Origin: Salidesulfovibrio brasiliensis JCM 12178
GTDB lineage: Bacteria > Desulfobacterota > Desulfovibrionia > Desulfovibrionales > Desulfovibrionaceae
DNA: 55,064 nucleotides
Direction of reading: 5' to 3'
NCBI RefSeq assembly: GCF_001311825.1
Contig: NZ_BBCB01000012.1
Coordinates: forward strand, 1-55,064
Shown here: positions 1 through 7,905 of the stretch, in pieces
How positions within the stretch are numbered: position 1 is the stretch's first letter
How the letters are laid out: every line of letters starts with the position of its first letter
Notes under the pieces: generated by a model
The model's input: the letters and a program-made list of their open reading frames with translations, nothing else
What the model was told of the DNA's origin: nothing
Database searches by the model: none
Translations under genes and position numbers: made by a program

Positions 1-153
1 CGGTGCGGCCCGAGCCGTGCACCTGACGGGTGCGTTCACGATGCGGCCGATAGCGGCCTCGAGGTCGCCCTGAACCGTCCGGTCGCCCGCCTGCAACTGC
101 CAGCCGCAAAACCCGGTCCCTTCGTAAGCCACCACCAGACGGACGCGCGGCAC
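1..153 (-). CDS. truA: tRNA pseudouridine(38-40) synthase TruA, N-terminal part, frameshifted, runs off the window
   Basis: TruA makes pseudouridine at positions 38-40 of the tRNA anticodon stem-loop. The first 43 codons read VAYEGTGFCGWQLQ and then TVQGDLEAAI, the typical TruA N-terminus. The family's next motif, GSGRTDAGVH, appears as VHGSGRT only in the next frame, so one base (probably a G) is missing near positions 22-26. The GTG start overlaps the TAG stop of the upstream motE-like gene by one base and has a GAGGA ribosome-binding site. Only about 50 codons are in the window. The family call is firm; the break is probably a sequence error. Confidence 0.85.
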   Translation of the reverse strand, partial: MPRVRLVVAYEGTGFCGWQLQAGDRTVQGDLEAAIGRIVNAPVRCTARAAP

Positions 154-833
154 TAGTTGTCCTCGAAGGGAATCTGGAGATTGGTCAGCCGCTCGGACAG
201 GGTGGCCGCCTTCTCGGTTGCCACGAAGGAGAGAATCTCCCCTGCCTGACGTCCGCGCATTCCGGAGAGAACCTTGACCGCAAGGTCTTCATCCATGTTC
301 TCCAGAATCTGTGCTGCCTTCTTGGCCTTGGTGTTGGAGATCATGTCGACCAACTGACGGACCTTCTTGTCCTTGACGCCCTTGGCTTCATCGAGCATCG
401 CCTTGATCTCGTTGCGCATCTCGGTGAGTTCCTCAAGCTGCCGCTTGATGCCCGCCTCCAGTTCGCGCAGTTCGCGCTCCTTGTCGGCAAGCCGCTCTTC
501 CTTCTTCTTGAGGGCCTTCCAGTCGGTCACGCCCTCCTGCGCGGCGGCGTCCTGCTGCTGTGCGGGTTGCTGCCCGGCCTCTTCCGTGGCGGCAGCCTCT
601 TCCTTGGGAGCCTCCTCTTCGTCGGCGGCCATGGCCTGCTCCGCGACCGGAGTGGCCAACACAGCATCGGCCACCTTGGCCGTCAGAGAATCGACACCCA
701 TGACGCCGAACACGGCGAGCTTCAAAAACGCCAGAAAGATCAGGCTAAGAAGAATCCTTGAGATCCGAAGGTTTGCCCCGAAGCGTTGCCATTTCGTCAT
801 TGTCCTTTTGTTCTCGGAGGTATTCTTCTTCAT
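153..833 (-). CDS. motE: MotE-like flagellar motor chaperone (MgtE-N-type domain), membrane anchored
   Basis: About 226 residues. An N-terminal transmembrane segment (about residues 24-46) is followed by an Ala/Glu/Gln-rich linker, a long charged coiled coil (about 90-150) and a C-terminal MgtE/FliG-like helical domain (MISNTKAKKAAQILENMDED, then LSGMRGRQAGEILSF). This is the layout of MotE, which helps fold or stabilise the stator protein MotC in other bacteria. I chose the second ATG of an ATGATG pair because AGGA lies six bases before it; an ATG at 800 is possible. It overlaps the end of fliJ by 89 bases in another frame, which supports coupled translation and a flagellar role. The symbol rests on domain architecture and context. 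Confidence 0.75.
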   Translation of the reverse strand: MKKNTSENKRTMTKWQRFGANLRISRILLSLIFLAFLKLAVFGVMGVDSLTAKVADAVLATPVAEQAMAADEEEAPKEEAAATEEAGQQPAQQQDAAAQEGVTDWKALKKKEERLADKERELRELEAGIKRQLEELTEMRNEIKAMLDEAKGVKDKKVRQLVDMISNTKAKKAAQILENMDEDLAVKVLSGMRGRQAGEILSFVATEKAATLSERLTNLQIPFEDN

Positions 834-1197
834 CATGTTTCCTGGCCTGTGTTTCCTTGAGTTTCTCGAGCAGCTTGCGGTCGCGGGATCGGTCCACGGC
901 TTCCTTGCGGGCTTTTTGCAATTTGAGGGCCAACTCACGGAGCCTGACCTGCGCCTCGGCAACGTCGTTCTCCAGCGCCCGCTTGTAGTTCTCCCACAGC
1001 CAGAGCTCGCCGCTGGACTTGCGGGCCTCGGCCTGCTTGCCCATGTGCTCGGCGAGCTTGTCGCGCAGGTCGGAGAGCACCCGCTCCTGCTCGTCGTGCT
1101 CGCCCTGCGCCCGGGCGAGCATCATTCTGGCCTGATCCTCCAACTGGGCGCGCAAATCCAGCACGCGGTCCAGCCGGAAGATGAACTTCTTCGCCAT
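745..1197 (-). CDS. fliJ: Flagellar export chaperone FliJ
   Basis: The protein is 150 residues, the usual FliJ size, and almost entirely charged coiled coil. It opens with FIFRLDRVLDLRAQLEDQAR, the conserved FliJ N-terminus. FliJ is the central-stalk component of the flagellar export ATPase complex (with FliI and FliH) and escorts export chaperones. Its 3' end overlaps the motE-like gene, and it follows the small Cys-rich gene by only six bases, so all three are probably co-transcribed. Confidence 0.85.
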   Translation of the reverse strand: MAKKFIFRLDRVLDLRAQLEDQARMMLARAQGEHDEQERVLSDLRDKLAEHMGKQAEARKSSGELWLWENYKRALENDVAEAQVRLRELALKLQKARKEAVDRSRDRKLLEKLKETQARKHDEEEYLREQKDNDEMATLRGKPSDLKDSS

Positions 1198-1203
1198 CCG
1201 CAG

Positions 1204-1383
1204 CTAGGCTCCAGACACGGCCACCGGCTTCCCGGCCACGCCGCAGTAGCCCTTTTCCGGTGCGTTTTCGTTTTCCCAGCGCCAGTACATGCACTGGGAC
1301 CCCATGCACATCTTCATCTTGTCATCGCGCGTCTTGAGCAGCGGACAGAACTTGAACTTGGCTTCGTTTTCCGTAAGCAGCAT
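1204..1383 (-). CDS. Small Cys-rich protein of unknown function
   Basis: A 59-residue protein with four cysteines in the pattern FKFCPLL ... KMCMGSQCMYWRW ... KGYCG. The spacing suggests a bound metal or Fe-S cluster, but no named family is recognised. The start at 1383 is chosen because AAGGAG lies eight bases upstream. It sits six bases before fliJ and 20 bases after an intrinsic terminator, so it appears to be the first gene of the fliJ-motE-truA transcript, or to be reached by readthrough. Coding potential is supported by the ribosome-binding site and the ordered Cys/aromatic pattern. Confidence 0.65.
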   Translation of the reverse strand: MLLTENEAKFKFCPLLKTRDDKMKMCMGSQCMYWRWENENAPEKGYCGVAGKPVAVSGA

Positions 1384-1402
1384 GGTTTCATCTCCTTGTA
1401 GC

Positions 1403-1430
1403 AAAAACGGCGCGCCCGGTGGACGCGCCG
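1403..1430 (-). terminator. Intrinsic terminator after the exported-protein gene
   Basis: A perfect 7-bp GC stem (CGGCGCG / CGCGCCG, 1408-1414 with 1424-1430) with a nine-base loop. On the minus strand it is followed by TTTTT. It lies 25 bases past the stop of the exported-protein gene and just ahead of the Cys-rich gene. Confidence 0.75.
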
Positions 1431-1455
1431 CGTGAATATCGTCACCGGAACCGCT

Positions 1456-2763
1456 CTAGCTGCCCGTCACCGGTTCGACGGTTTCGGACTTGGCCACGGG
1501 TTCCGAAGCGTCAACCGGCTCATCGGCAGCCGCCTCGGGCTGCACGGCATCAGGCTCCGCCGGAGTGTTCGCCACGGCGGGCGTCGCCTCAGGCTCGCAC
1601 ATGTCCACCAGCGCGTCCAGCCCCAGCGCACAGCGAAGCCTCTCCAGAACCAGTATACCGACGCGGTCCTCGCGGTCCAACACCTCGGCGTAGCCGCCAT
1701 CCTTGATGATGTCGGCGAAGTCGCCGCCGTCCATGGCCTCGTTCTCCGCGCTGGCCTTTTCAAAGGCGGTGGCATACTCGGCGATCTTCGCGTTCACCGC
1801 TTCCTCGGGCATGGCCCGGATGTCGCGGACATACCCGGCGATCTGCTCGGAATCGGGCAGGGCCTCGGACTCCAGCACTTCCTTAAAAGCCTCGGAAAAG
1901 CGCATGCTGCCCTCGTAGATATGCGTGCGCAGGACGACGTTCATGCCGCCCCAGCCCGCGCTGAGCCACTTGAAGAGCATGTTTCTGGTGCCGCCGTCCG
2001 GGAGGTCCACGAAGGCCTGCACCGACGAGGAGCCGTACATGTAGGTGTCCATCCAGCTGAACAGGCCCTTGTCGATACCCTGAATGCCGGAATAGAAGTA
2101 CCGCCATTTGGCGTCGTCAATGATGGCGCCCTTGTGCCCGGCCTTGGATTCCTCGGGCTGCTCGGACACGGAAAAAACCAGCTTGCGGCCCTTGTACGGG
2201 TAGACCACGATCATGCGGTTCAGGTCATAGCGGTAGTACGCCCCGGCAAAGGAGTCGGGCGTGCACTCCTCGAACTCCCTGCCGCGCACGATGTAGGGAT
2301 CCTCGCGGTCAAGCTCCTGCCACACGCCCCGCTCGGCCTTGAATATCTCGCTGTCCGGATACCAGCCTGAGATGCGCAGGACGCTCGGGACCATGACGTA
2401 GTTGGGAATTTCAGGGTCATAAAGGTACCGGATGACCTTCTCGATGGGCTGCTTCAGCTCGGTCTTGTAGATGATGCCCTGCCCGGTGCGCTCCTCGGGC
2501 TCGAATGCGCGCGGATCGTCGTCGCAGGCGATGACGTAGTCTGCAAGCGGATTCAGCCTGGCGGGATCAAGCGCAAGACCGGGGTCGTTCAGCATCTCGA
2601 AGAGATGCGCCAGTCCGGCGTCCACGGCCGGGTCAAGGTCCTCGCCGAACTTCTCCAGCTCGACGTCACGGGGCTCGGCCTGTGCTGCCGGGGCAGCGAA
2701 CAGCCCGACCGCGATCAGGGCCACAACAAGGAAAAACCGGCTCAACGCCGGGATGGATTTCAT
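1456..2763 (-). CDS. Exported protein of unknown function with acidic C-terminal tail
   Basis: A 435-residue protein with a Sec signal peptide: a basic start, a hydrophobic core (FFLVVALIAVGLFAAPAAQA) and cleavage predicted after AQA. The mature part is rich in aromatic and acidic residues. The last 50 or so residues are an Ala/Pro/Glu low-complexity tail. I recognise no catalytic motif or named family. It has its own terminator, so it is probably a single-gene transcript. The periplasmic or cell-envelope location is inferred from the signal peptide only. A ribosome-binding site (AGAGG) lies about nine bases before the ATG. Confidence 0.8.
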   Translation of the reverse strand: MKSIPALSRFFLVVALIAVGLFAAPAAQAEPRDVELEKFGEDLDPAVDAGLAHLFEMLNDPGLALDPARLNPLADYVIACDDDPRAFEPEERTGQGIIYKTELKQPIEKVIRYLYDPEIPNYVMVPSVLRISGWYPDSEIFKAERGVWQELDREDPYIVRGREFEECTPDSFAGAYYRYDLNRMIVVYPYKGRKLVFSVSEQPEESKAGHKGAIIDDAKWRYFYSGIQGIDKGLFSWMDTYMYGSSSVQAFVDLPDGGTRNMLFKWLSAGWGGMNVVLRTHIYEGSMRFSEAFKEVLESEALPDSEQIAGYVRDIRAMPEEAVNAKIAEYATAFEKASAENEAMDGGDFADIIKDGGYAEVLDREDRVGILVLERLRCALGLDALVDMCEPEATPAVANTPAEPDAVQPEAAADEPVDASEPVAKSETVEPVTGS

Positions 2764-2894
2764 GGATTCCGACCTCTCTGAGAATGGTTACTGCTTAACT
2801 CGTCAGAGTGTAAGCATCTTCCGGTCACTTGGCAAGCGGAAGCGGCGCAAGTCCAGCACTGGCGGGACTTCCACGGCACTCCACATGGCAGCGG

Positions 2895-4070
2895 CTACTT
2901 TTTCGGTTTTTTGAACTCCAAAAGCTCCCCACGCATCAACGCCTCTGTACCAAAGCGTTCGCGGATGGAGTCCACGGCCTTGTCCAGCCCGGGACGGGCT
3001 GCGGTCTGGACCTCAGGCTCCTCGAAAAATGAAAGCTGGCGGGGTTTATCCCCGAAATTGGAAACCCCGAGGCCGATGAGCCGAACCGGGAGGCGCAGCT
3101 CAAGCGCGTCCAGCAACTCCACGCCGATGGCGTAGATCACGCCGGTCCGGTCCGTGGCGGTGTCGAGGCTGCGGCTTCGGGTGATGGACTTGTAGTCCGA
3201 AAACTTGACCTTGAGGGTTACGGTGCGGCCCTTGTACCCGTGTCGGCGCAGGTCCGCTCCCACGCGCTCGGCCTGTGCCAGCAGCCACTTTTTCAGGGTG
3301 TCGCGGTTGGTGGTATCCTGCTCGAAGGTGTTCTCCGCGCTGCACGACTTGGCCGGGCCGCCCGGCACCACGCCGTTGGGGTCGATGCCCCGTGCGCGGT
3401 CATGCAGCACCCCGCCCATCTTGCCGAGCCGCCGCTCCCACTCCTCGCGCGGCCGCCTGAGCACATCGCCGCAGGTAAAGACGCGGAAGGAACGCAGCAT
3501 GTCCAGCCCGCGCTTGCCCACTCCGGGAATCTTGCCTACCGGCAACTCGCGCAGAAACGACCGCATATCCTCGTGCCGGATGACGGACAGCCCGTCCGGC
3601 TTGTCGAGGTCCGAAGCGATCTTGGCCACGAAGCGCACCGGGGCCGCTCCCACCGAGCAGGTCAACCCGGTCTCGGCCCGGACACGCTCCTTGATGCCGC
3701 GCCCCACAGCCTCGATGGGACCGAAAAGCCGTTCCAGCCCGGTCCCGTCCACATAGGCCTCGTCGATGCTGGCCGGTTCCACAACAGGGGAAAATTCACC
3801 GAGAACGCCCATGACCGCGCGGGATATCTCCTTGTAACGCCGCATGTTGCCGCGCACGATCCTGAGGTGTGGGCACAGCCGCTTGGCCTTGACCATGCTC
3901 ATGGCCGAACGGACCCCGAACTTGCGGGCCTCGTAGGACGCGGCCGAGACCACCCCGCGCTCCGAGTCGCCGCCCACGGCCACGGGCAGGCCGCGCAGGT
4001 CGGGATTGTCCAGCTGCTCCACGGACGCAAAGAAGGCGTCCATGTCGATGTGCATGATCCACGTCTTCAT
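2895..4070 (-). CDS. dinB: DNA polymerase IV (Y-family translesion polymerase)
   Basis: 391 residues, somewhat longer than E. coli DinB (351). The catalytic acidic residues are in HIDMDAFFASVE (D9) and SIDEAYVDG (D103, E104). A helix-hairpin-helix follows (VGKIPGVGKRGLDML), then a little-finger domain. Near the C-terminus QLSFF matches the beta-clamp binding motif. The enzyme copies past damaged bases with low fidelity. The ATG lies six bases after the stop of cbiA with AAAGGG as ribosome-binding site, so the two are probably co-transcribed. I see no clear LexA box in front of this operon. Confidence 0.95.
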   Translation of the reverse strand: MKTWIMHIDMDAFFASVEQLDNPDLRGLPVAVGGDSERGVVSAASYEARKFGVRSAMSMVKAKRLCPHLRIVRGNMRRYKEISRAVMGVLGEFSPVVEPASIDEAYVDGTGLERLFGPIEAVGRGIKERVRAETGLTCSVGAAPVRFVAKIASDLDKPDGLSVIRHEDMRSFLRELPVGKIPGVGKRGLDMLRSFRVFTCGDVLRRPREEWERRLGKMGGVLHDRARGIDPNGVVPGGPAKSCSAENTFEQDTTNRDTLKKWLLAQAERVGADLRRHGYKGRTVTLKVKFSDYKSITRSRSLDTATDRTGVIYAIGVELLDALELRLPVRLIGLGVSNFGDKPRQLSFFEEPEVQTAARPGLDKAVDSIRERFGTEALMRGELLEFKKPKK

Positions 4071-4076
4071 GGGGGA

Positions 4077-5426
4077 CTACCCTTTTGCTGCGTTGACGAG
4101 ATGCTCCGCAACGGCGGGGTTGCTGGCGAAATGCAGGTGAATGTAGGAGCCGAGCGTGTTGCCGACCAGAAATCCCTCGGCCCCGGCGGTGTCGCCCTTG
4201 CGGTCCGAAGTGGCGTACACGGCGGGCATGTCCTCGGGCAGAAAGGCGGTCTCGATGGAGGAGTAATGAAATTCATGGCCGCGCACCACCGTGCCTTCGG
4301 GACCGAGGGGACAGTCCCGCAGGGTGGTGATCTCCCGGTAACCGAGCGCGCGCCGCTTTTCGTTCATGGCCGCCCGCACCGGAAACACGCCGCACATGGC
4401 AAAGCGCCCCCGGTCCGTGACCAGATCGTTCATCAGGTACATGAAGCCGCCGCACTCCGCATAGATACAGCCGCCGTCCTGTGAATATCTGCGGATATCC
4501 TTCCGCATCCGGGAATTCTGCCCCAACTCGTAGCCGTACAGCTCGGGGTAGCCGCCGCCGATGTAAAGGGCGTCGAGGTCATCGGGCAGCCGTTTGTCGT
4601 GAATGGGCGAGAACTCCACCAACTCGGCCCCGGCCATGCGTAATAGCCGCAGGTTTTCCTGATAATAAAAACAGAAGGCCTCGTCGCGGGCCACGCCGAT
4701 GCGAACACAGGGAGCAACCCTCGGCATTTCTTCCGGCTCGGAAACCGGATGGTCCGGAACGGCGTCAAGGAGCGCGTCAAGGTCCAGCTCCGCCTCAATC
4801 CAGTCCGCCAGCCGCGTATATGTCTCGCTGTCTTCCTCGCAGGCCAGATGCAGGCCCAGATGACGGGAAGGGACGGCCACGGCCTCGTCTCGTCGCAGGC
4901 AGCCGAGCACAGGGATACCGGCGGCGTCCATCGCCTCGCGGAGCAGGTCCTCATGATTGGCGCTGCCCACTCTGTTGAGAATGACGCCCGCCACGTTCAC
5001 GTCCCTGTCGAAATGCATGTAGCCGCTCACAAGCGCGGCTGCGGAGCGGGCCATGCTGCGCACGTCCGCCACCAGCACCACCGGCAGGTCCAGCAGCTTG
5101 GCGAGCTGGGCCGTGGAGCCGGTTTCGTCCGAACCGGACGCGCCGTCATAGAGGCCCATGACCCCTTCGAGGATCACGGTCTCCGCGCCACGGGCGTGGC
5201 GGTGGAAGAGGTCGGGGATGACGGCGGGGTCCTGCATCCAGCCGTCGAGGTTGATGGAAGGGCGTCCACAGGCCCGCGCGTGGTGGCCGGGGTCGATGAA
5301 GTCCGGCCCGCACTTGAAGGGCTGGACGGTCACGCCACGGCGCGCAAGGGCGGCCATGAGTCCGAGTGACACGGACGTCTTGCCGCACCCGCTGTGCGTT
5401 CCGGCGATGACGAACGCTCGGGCCAT
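4077..5426 (-). CDS. cbiA: Cobyrinate a,c-diamide synthase
   Basis: 449 residues, full length. It amidates the a and c side chains of cobyrinic acid using glutamine and ATP in cobalamin synthesis. The P-loop is at residues 9-17 (GTHSGCGKT). The glutamine-amidotransferase domain starts near 240 and carries the nucleophile Cys325 in IYAECGGFMYLM, preceded by the IGGGYPELY motif. It is called CobB in aerobic-pathway organisms; CbiA is preferred because the inferred host is an anaerobe. AGGAGG precedes the ATG. It lies 13 bases after the TPR gene and 6 before dinB; no other cobalamin genes are in the window. Confidence 0.93.
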   Translation of the reverse strand: MARAFVIAGTHSGCGKTSVSLGLMAALARRGVTVQPFKCGPDFIDPGHHARACGRPSINLDGWMQDPAVIPDLFHRHARGAETVILEGVMGLYDGASGSDETGSTAQLAKLLDLPVVLVADVRSMARSAAALVSGYMHFDRDVNVAGVILNRVGSANHEDLLREAMDAAGIPVLGCLRRDEAVAVPSRHLGLHLACEEDSETYTRLADWIEAELDLDALLDAVPDHPVSEPEEMPRVAPCVRIGVARDEAFCFYYQENLRLLRMAGAELVEFSPIHDKRLPDDLDALYIGGGYPELYGYELGQNSRMRKDIRRYSQDGGCIYAECGGFMYLMNDLVTDRGRFAMCGVFPVRAAMNEKRRALGYREITTLRDCPLGPEGTVVRGHEFHYSSIETAFLPEDMPAVYATSDRKGDTAGAEGFLVGNTLGSYIHLHFASNPAVAEHLVNAAKG

Positions 5427-5439
5427 GCTCCCTCCTGGG

Positions 5440-6189
5440 TTACGCCAGCCCTTTTTTCTCGATGTAGGCCTTGAGTTTCAATCCCTCGGGATGCTCTGGG
5501 GCGATGGTCAGGCATTGCAGCACCGCGTAGAGGCTGGACTTGTAGTTCTCGTTCTCGAACTCGGCGCGGGCGAGGTTGTAATAGAGGTTCTCGTCGTCCG
5601 CGGAGAGTTCGATGGCACGCTGGTAGTAGTCAGCAGCTTCCTGATACATCTTCTTCTTGCGCAGAGTGATGCCGTACTCGTTGAAGAGATGCTTGTGCTC
5701 GTCCTCGAAGGCGGCGTCGATCTTGATGATGCGGTCAAAAACCTCGCGGGCCTTGTCCTCCTCGCCGCGCTGCATGTAGCACATGCCGATGCCGAAGTTG
5801 GCGCGAACGTTCTGCTCGTCAAGCTCAAGAGCCTTGTTGAACTCGAACTCGGCCGTGAAGGTTTCGCCGCGCTTGCGGAACTTTTCCCCGCGGGCGAGCG
5901 CCTTCTGCACCTCGCGCAGCTTGGACATGACCTCGTTATAGAGGGAGGGTTCGGGCAGATAGTCCTGCAGGAGTTCGTCCTTGGTGATCTCGGTCTTGCG
6001 GCCGAAGGGGACGTTTTCATGGTTGAGCCCCTGAAGATAGACCAGATTGTCATCCACCTGCTGGGCAAAGAAATATACCTGCTGCTTCACGCGCCGGGCA
6101 GTGGTGCCCGAACCGATCTTCGCGGTTTTCTCTATGGAGAAGACGCCTTTGATGTAGTCGTCGTTTTCGACATTGGGAAGGGATGGCAT
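5440..6189 (-). CDS. TPR-repeat protein of unknown function
   Basis: 249 residues without signal peptide, so probably cytoplasmic. The N-terminal 70 or so residues are unique (DDYIKGVFSIEKTAKIGSGT). From about 95 onward there are three to four tetratricopeptide repeats, for example AEFEFNKALELDEQNVRANF and AADYYQRAIELSADDENLYY. TPRs mediate protein-protein contacts, and the partner cannot be read from the sequence. It is the first gene of the TPR-cbiA-dinB group. GGAG lies seven bases before the ATG. A possible -10 (TATGAT on the minus strand, 6241-6246) lies upstream with no good -35. Confidence 0.8.
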   Translation of the reverse strand: MPSLPNVENDDYIKGVFSIEKTAKIGSGTTARRVKQQVYFFAQQVDDNLVYLQGLNHENVPFGRKTEITKDELLQDYLPEPSLYNEVMSKLREVQKALARGEKFRKRGETFTAEFEFNKALELDEQNVRANFGIGMCYMQRGEEDKAREVFDRIIKIDAAFEDEHKHLFNEYGITLRKKKMYQEAADYYQRAIELSADDENLYYNLARAEFENENYKSSLYAVLQCLTIAPEHPEGLKLKAYIEKKGLA

Positions 6190-6289
6190 TCGCAGTCTCC
6201 GTTTTCACGATGTACGTTGGCGACCAAACGTCGTCCGGGCATCATAGCCCCAAATGAGGCACAAGAAAAGCAGGCAGAAAAATCTGTCA

Positions 6290-7133
6290 TTATGCTCCTG
6301 AAAACAGCATCTTACCACTCAAACGCACTCCCTGTTCCCGCGCAGCTTCGTCCAGCAGCGCGGCGATGGCCCGCTCACCCTCGGTCCCGATGTCAAGGCT
6401 GTGCTCGGTGACAAAGGTCTCGATGTGCCGCGCGATCACGGCGTCGTCCATCTCCTGCGCGTTTTCGCGAATCCACGCCTGACCGGCCTCCGGGTTCTGC
6501 CGGGCGTATCGAATACTCTCGCGCACGGCGCGTTCCACTTCACCGATGACTTCATCACCCAGAGAACGGCGCACCACGATGGCACCCAGCGGGATGGGCA
6601 GCCCGCGGCTCTCCTCCCACCATGCGCCGAGATCGAGAAGCCTGACGAGGCCGTGCTCGGCAAAGGTGAAGCGGCCCTCGTGGATAACCACGCCCGCCTG
6701 CACCTGTCCGCTGTGTATGGCGGGCATGACCTCGTCATAGACCATCTCCACCCGGTCCGGGGTAACACCCTTCTCCCGGCAGCAGAGGCCGAAGAGCAGA
6801 TTTGCCGTGGTCATTCGTCCGGGGATGGCTACCCGCGCCCCGTCAAGGGCAGCAAGCGTCCCGCCCTCGCATCCCACCAGCACCGGCCCCACGCCGTACC
6901 CCATGGCCCCGCCGCAGCGGATCAGCACATACTCGTCCAGCAGCCCGGCAGCGGCAGCCACCGAGACCTTGCAGACGTCCGGCCCGCCCTGTGCGGCCAT
7001 GGCGTTGAGCGCCTCCACATCCGCGAGGGTGGGGTGGAACGAGAGCGGGGTTTCCACCAGCGTGCAGCAGGGCGTGAAAAATGAACGTGTCGTTGGGACA
7101 CGGCGATATGTCTATGGAAAGGGTGCGGGGCAT
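6290..7133 (-). CDS. mqnD: 1,4-dihydroxy-6-naphthoate synthase MqnD (frameshifted near its start)
   Basis: MqnD converts cyclic dehypoxanthinylfutalosine to 1,4-dihydroxy-6-naphthoate in the futalosine route to menaquinone. The N-terminus MPRTLSIDISPCPNDTFIFH is the conserved family start, at an ATG with GGGAG upstream. The rest, beginning VETPLSFHPTLADVEALN, is in another frame. The break is near 7062-7070: CACG-CTGG would read HGLVETPL if two bases were restored (GGCC reduced to GC), or one base may be extra. Later motifs such as VVIHEGRFTF fit the family. It is transcribed divergently from tetR-mqnECA across a shared control region. Confidence 0.88.
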
Positions 7134-7165
7134 GCGTTTCTTCTCCCGTGGCGGTGATTCTCGGT

Positions 7166-7192
7166 TTGACACGCTGGGGCGGCGGATATAAG
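7166..7192 (+). promoter_or_regulatory. Promoter of tetR-mqnE-mqnC-mqnA
   Basis: TTGACA at 7166-7171, then a 15-base gap to TATAAG at 7187-7192 (17 bases if TAAGAA is used as -10). The start of transcription would fall on the palindrome at 7195-7210. Confidence 0.5.
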
Positions 7193-7213
7193 AAGTGACC
7201 ACCCGGTCACCAA
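7185..7213 (-). promoter_or_regulatory. Promoter of mqnD
   Basis: On the minus strand, TTGGTG (7208-7213), a 17-base spacer, then TATATC (7185-7190). The spacer contains most of the palindrome at 7195-7210, and the -10 shares bases with the -10 of the opposite promoter. Confidence 0.5.
7195..7210. promoter_or_regulatory. Candidate TetR operator between the divergent mqn promoters
   Basis: GTGACC-ACCC-GGTCAC, a perfect 6-bp inverted repeat with a 4-base centre. It lies between -10 and the start of tetR on the plus strand and inside the mqnD promoter spacer on the minus strand. A repressor bound here would block both directions. Binding by the adjacent TetR protein is inference from position and from the usual size of TetR operators. 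Confidence 0.55.
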
Positions 7214-7242
7214 ATACATCCGACCAACCGGAAAGGCAAGAC

Positions 7243-7905
7243 ATGGCACACGGCATCGACACATTCGAGCGCCTTGACGGCGACAAACGGGAGCGGATCA
7301 TGGACGCCGCCGCCGAGGAGTTCGCGCAGCACGGCTTCCACAAGGCCAGCGTCAACCGCATGGTCGGCAGCATCGGCATCGCCAAGGGGTCGCTCTTCAA
7401 GTACTTCGGCACCAAGCAGGGGCTTTTCGAGTACCTGTTCCAACGCGCGCTCAAGCACATCAAGGCCCCGCTCAAGAACGTCCGCGCCGAGACCGAAGGC
7501 ATGGACTTCTTCCTCCGCCTGCGGGCCGTGTCGCTGGCCGTGGCCGACTTCGTGGCCGCGCATCCGAGGGCATATCGCATCTACCTGAAGATGCTCTTTC
7601 AGGAAGACTTTCCCATGCGGGACACCGTGCTCCGGGCAGTGCGCGACGAGTTCGCGGACTTTCTCGGCCCCATGGTGGACCACGCCCGCTCGACCGGCGA
7701 ACTCCGGGAGTCGCTCCCGCGCACCGCGGTCATCTTTCACGTGCAGGCGCTCATAGACCGTCTGCTGCAGGCCGCGCTCGTGCCGGGCATGGACGGCGGC
7801 CTCGACATCCACGACCGGGAGGCGCTGGCCGCCCGGCTCGACGAACAGCTCGACATCATCCGGCTCGGCCTCGCCCGCGAGGTCCCGCCCACGGAGCAGC
7901 AATGA
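7243..7905 (+). CDS. TetR-family transcriptional regulator of the menaquinone operon
   Basis: 220 residues. The N-terminal helix-turn-helix (ERIMDAAAEEFAQHGFHKAS, then IGIAKGSLFKYFGTKQGLFE) is typical of TetR repressors; the C-terminal ligand and dimer domain is divergent, as usual. The ATG at 7243 has AAAGG upstream; a GTG at 7195 would lie on the operator and is unlikely. Its stop overlaps the mqnE start (ATGA), so it is translated with the biosynthetic genes. Likely role, by inference: autorepression and control of mqnD and mqnECA in response to an unknown ligand, perhaps a pathway intermediate or quinone. Confidence 0.88.
   Translation: MAHGIDTFERLDGDKRERIMDAAAEEFAQHGFHKASVNRMVGSIGIAKGSLFKYFGTKQGLFEYLFQRALKHIKAPLKNVRAETEGMDFFLRLRAVSLAVADFVAAHPRAYRIYLKMLFQEDFPMRDTVLRAVRDEFADFLGPMVDHARSTGELRESLPRTAVIFHVQALIDRLLQAALVPGMDGGLDIHDREALAARLDEQLDIIRLGLAREVPPTEQQ

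Noticed and set aside
5158..6411. A 417-codon open frame opposite the TPR gene and the start of cbiA
   Set aside because: The TPR repeats and the ribosome-binding sites are on the minus strand.
7195..7242. Upstream GTG start for the tetR gene
   Set aside because: It would place the start codon on the palindrome and at the transcription start; the ATG at 7243 has a ribosome-binding site and fits the family.
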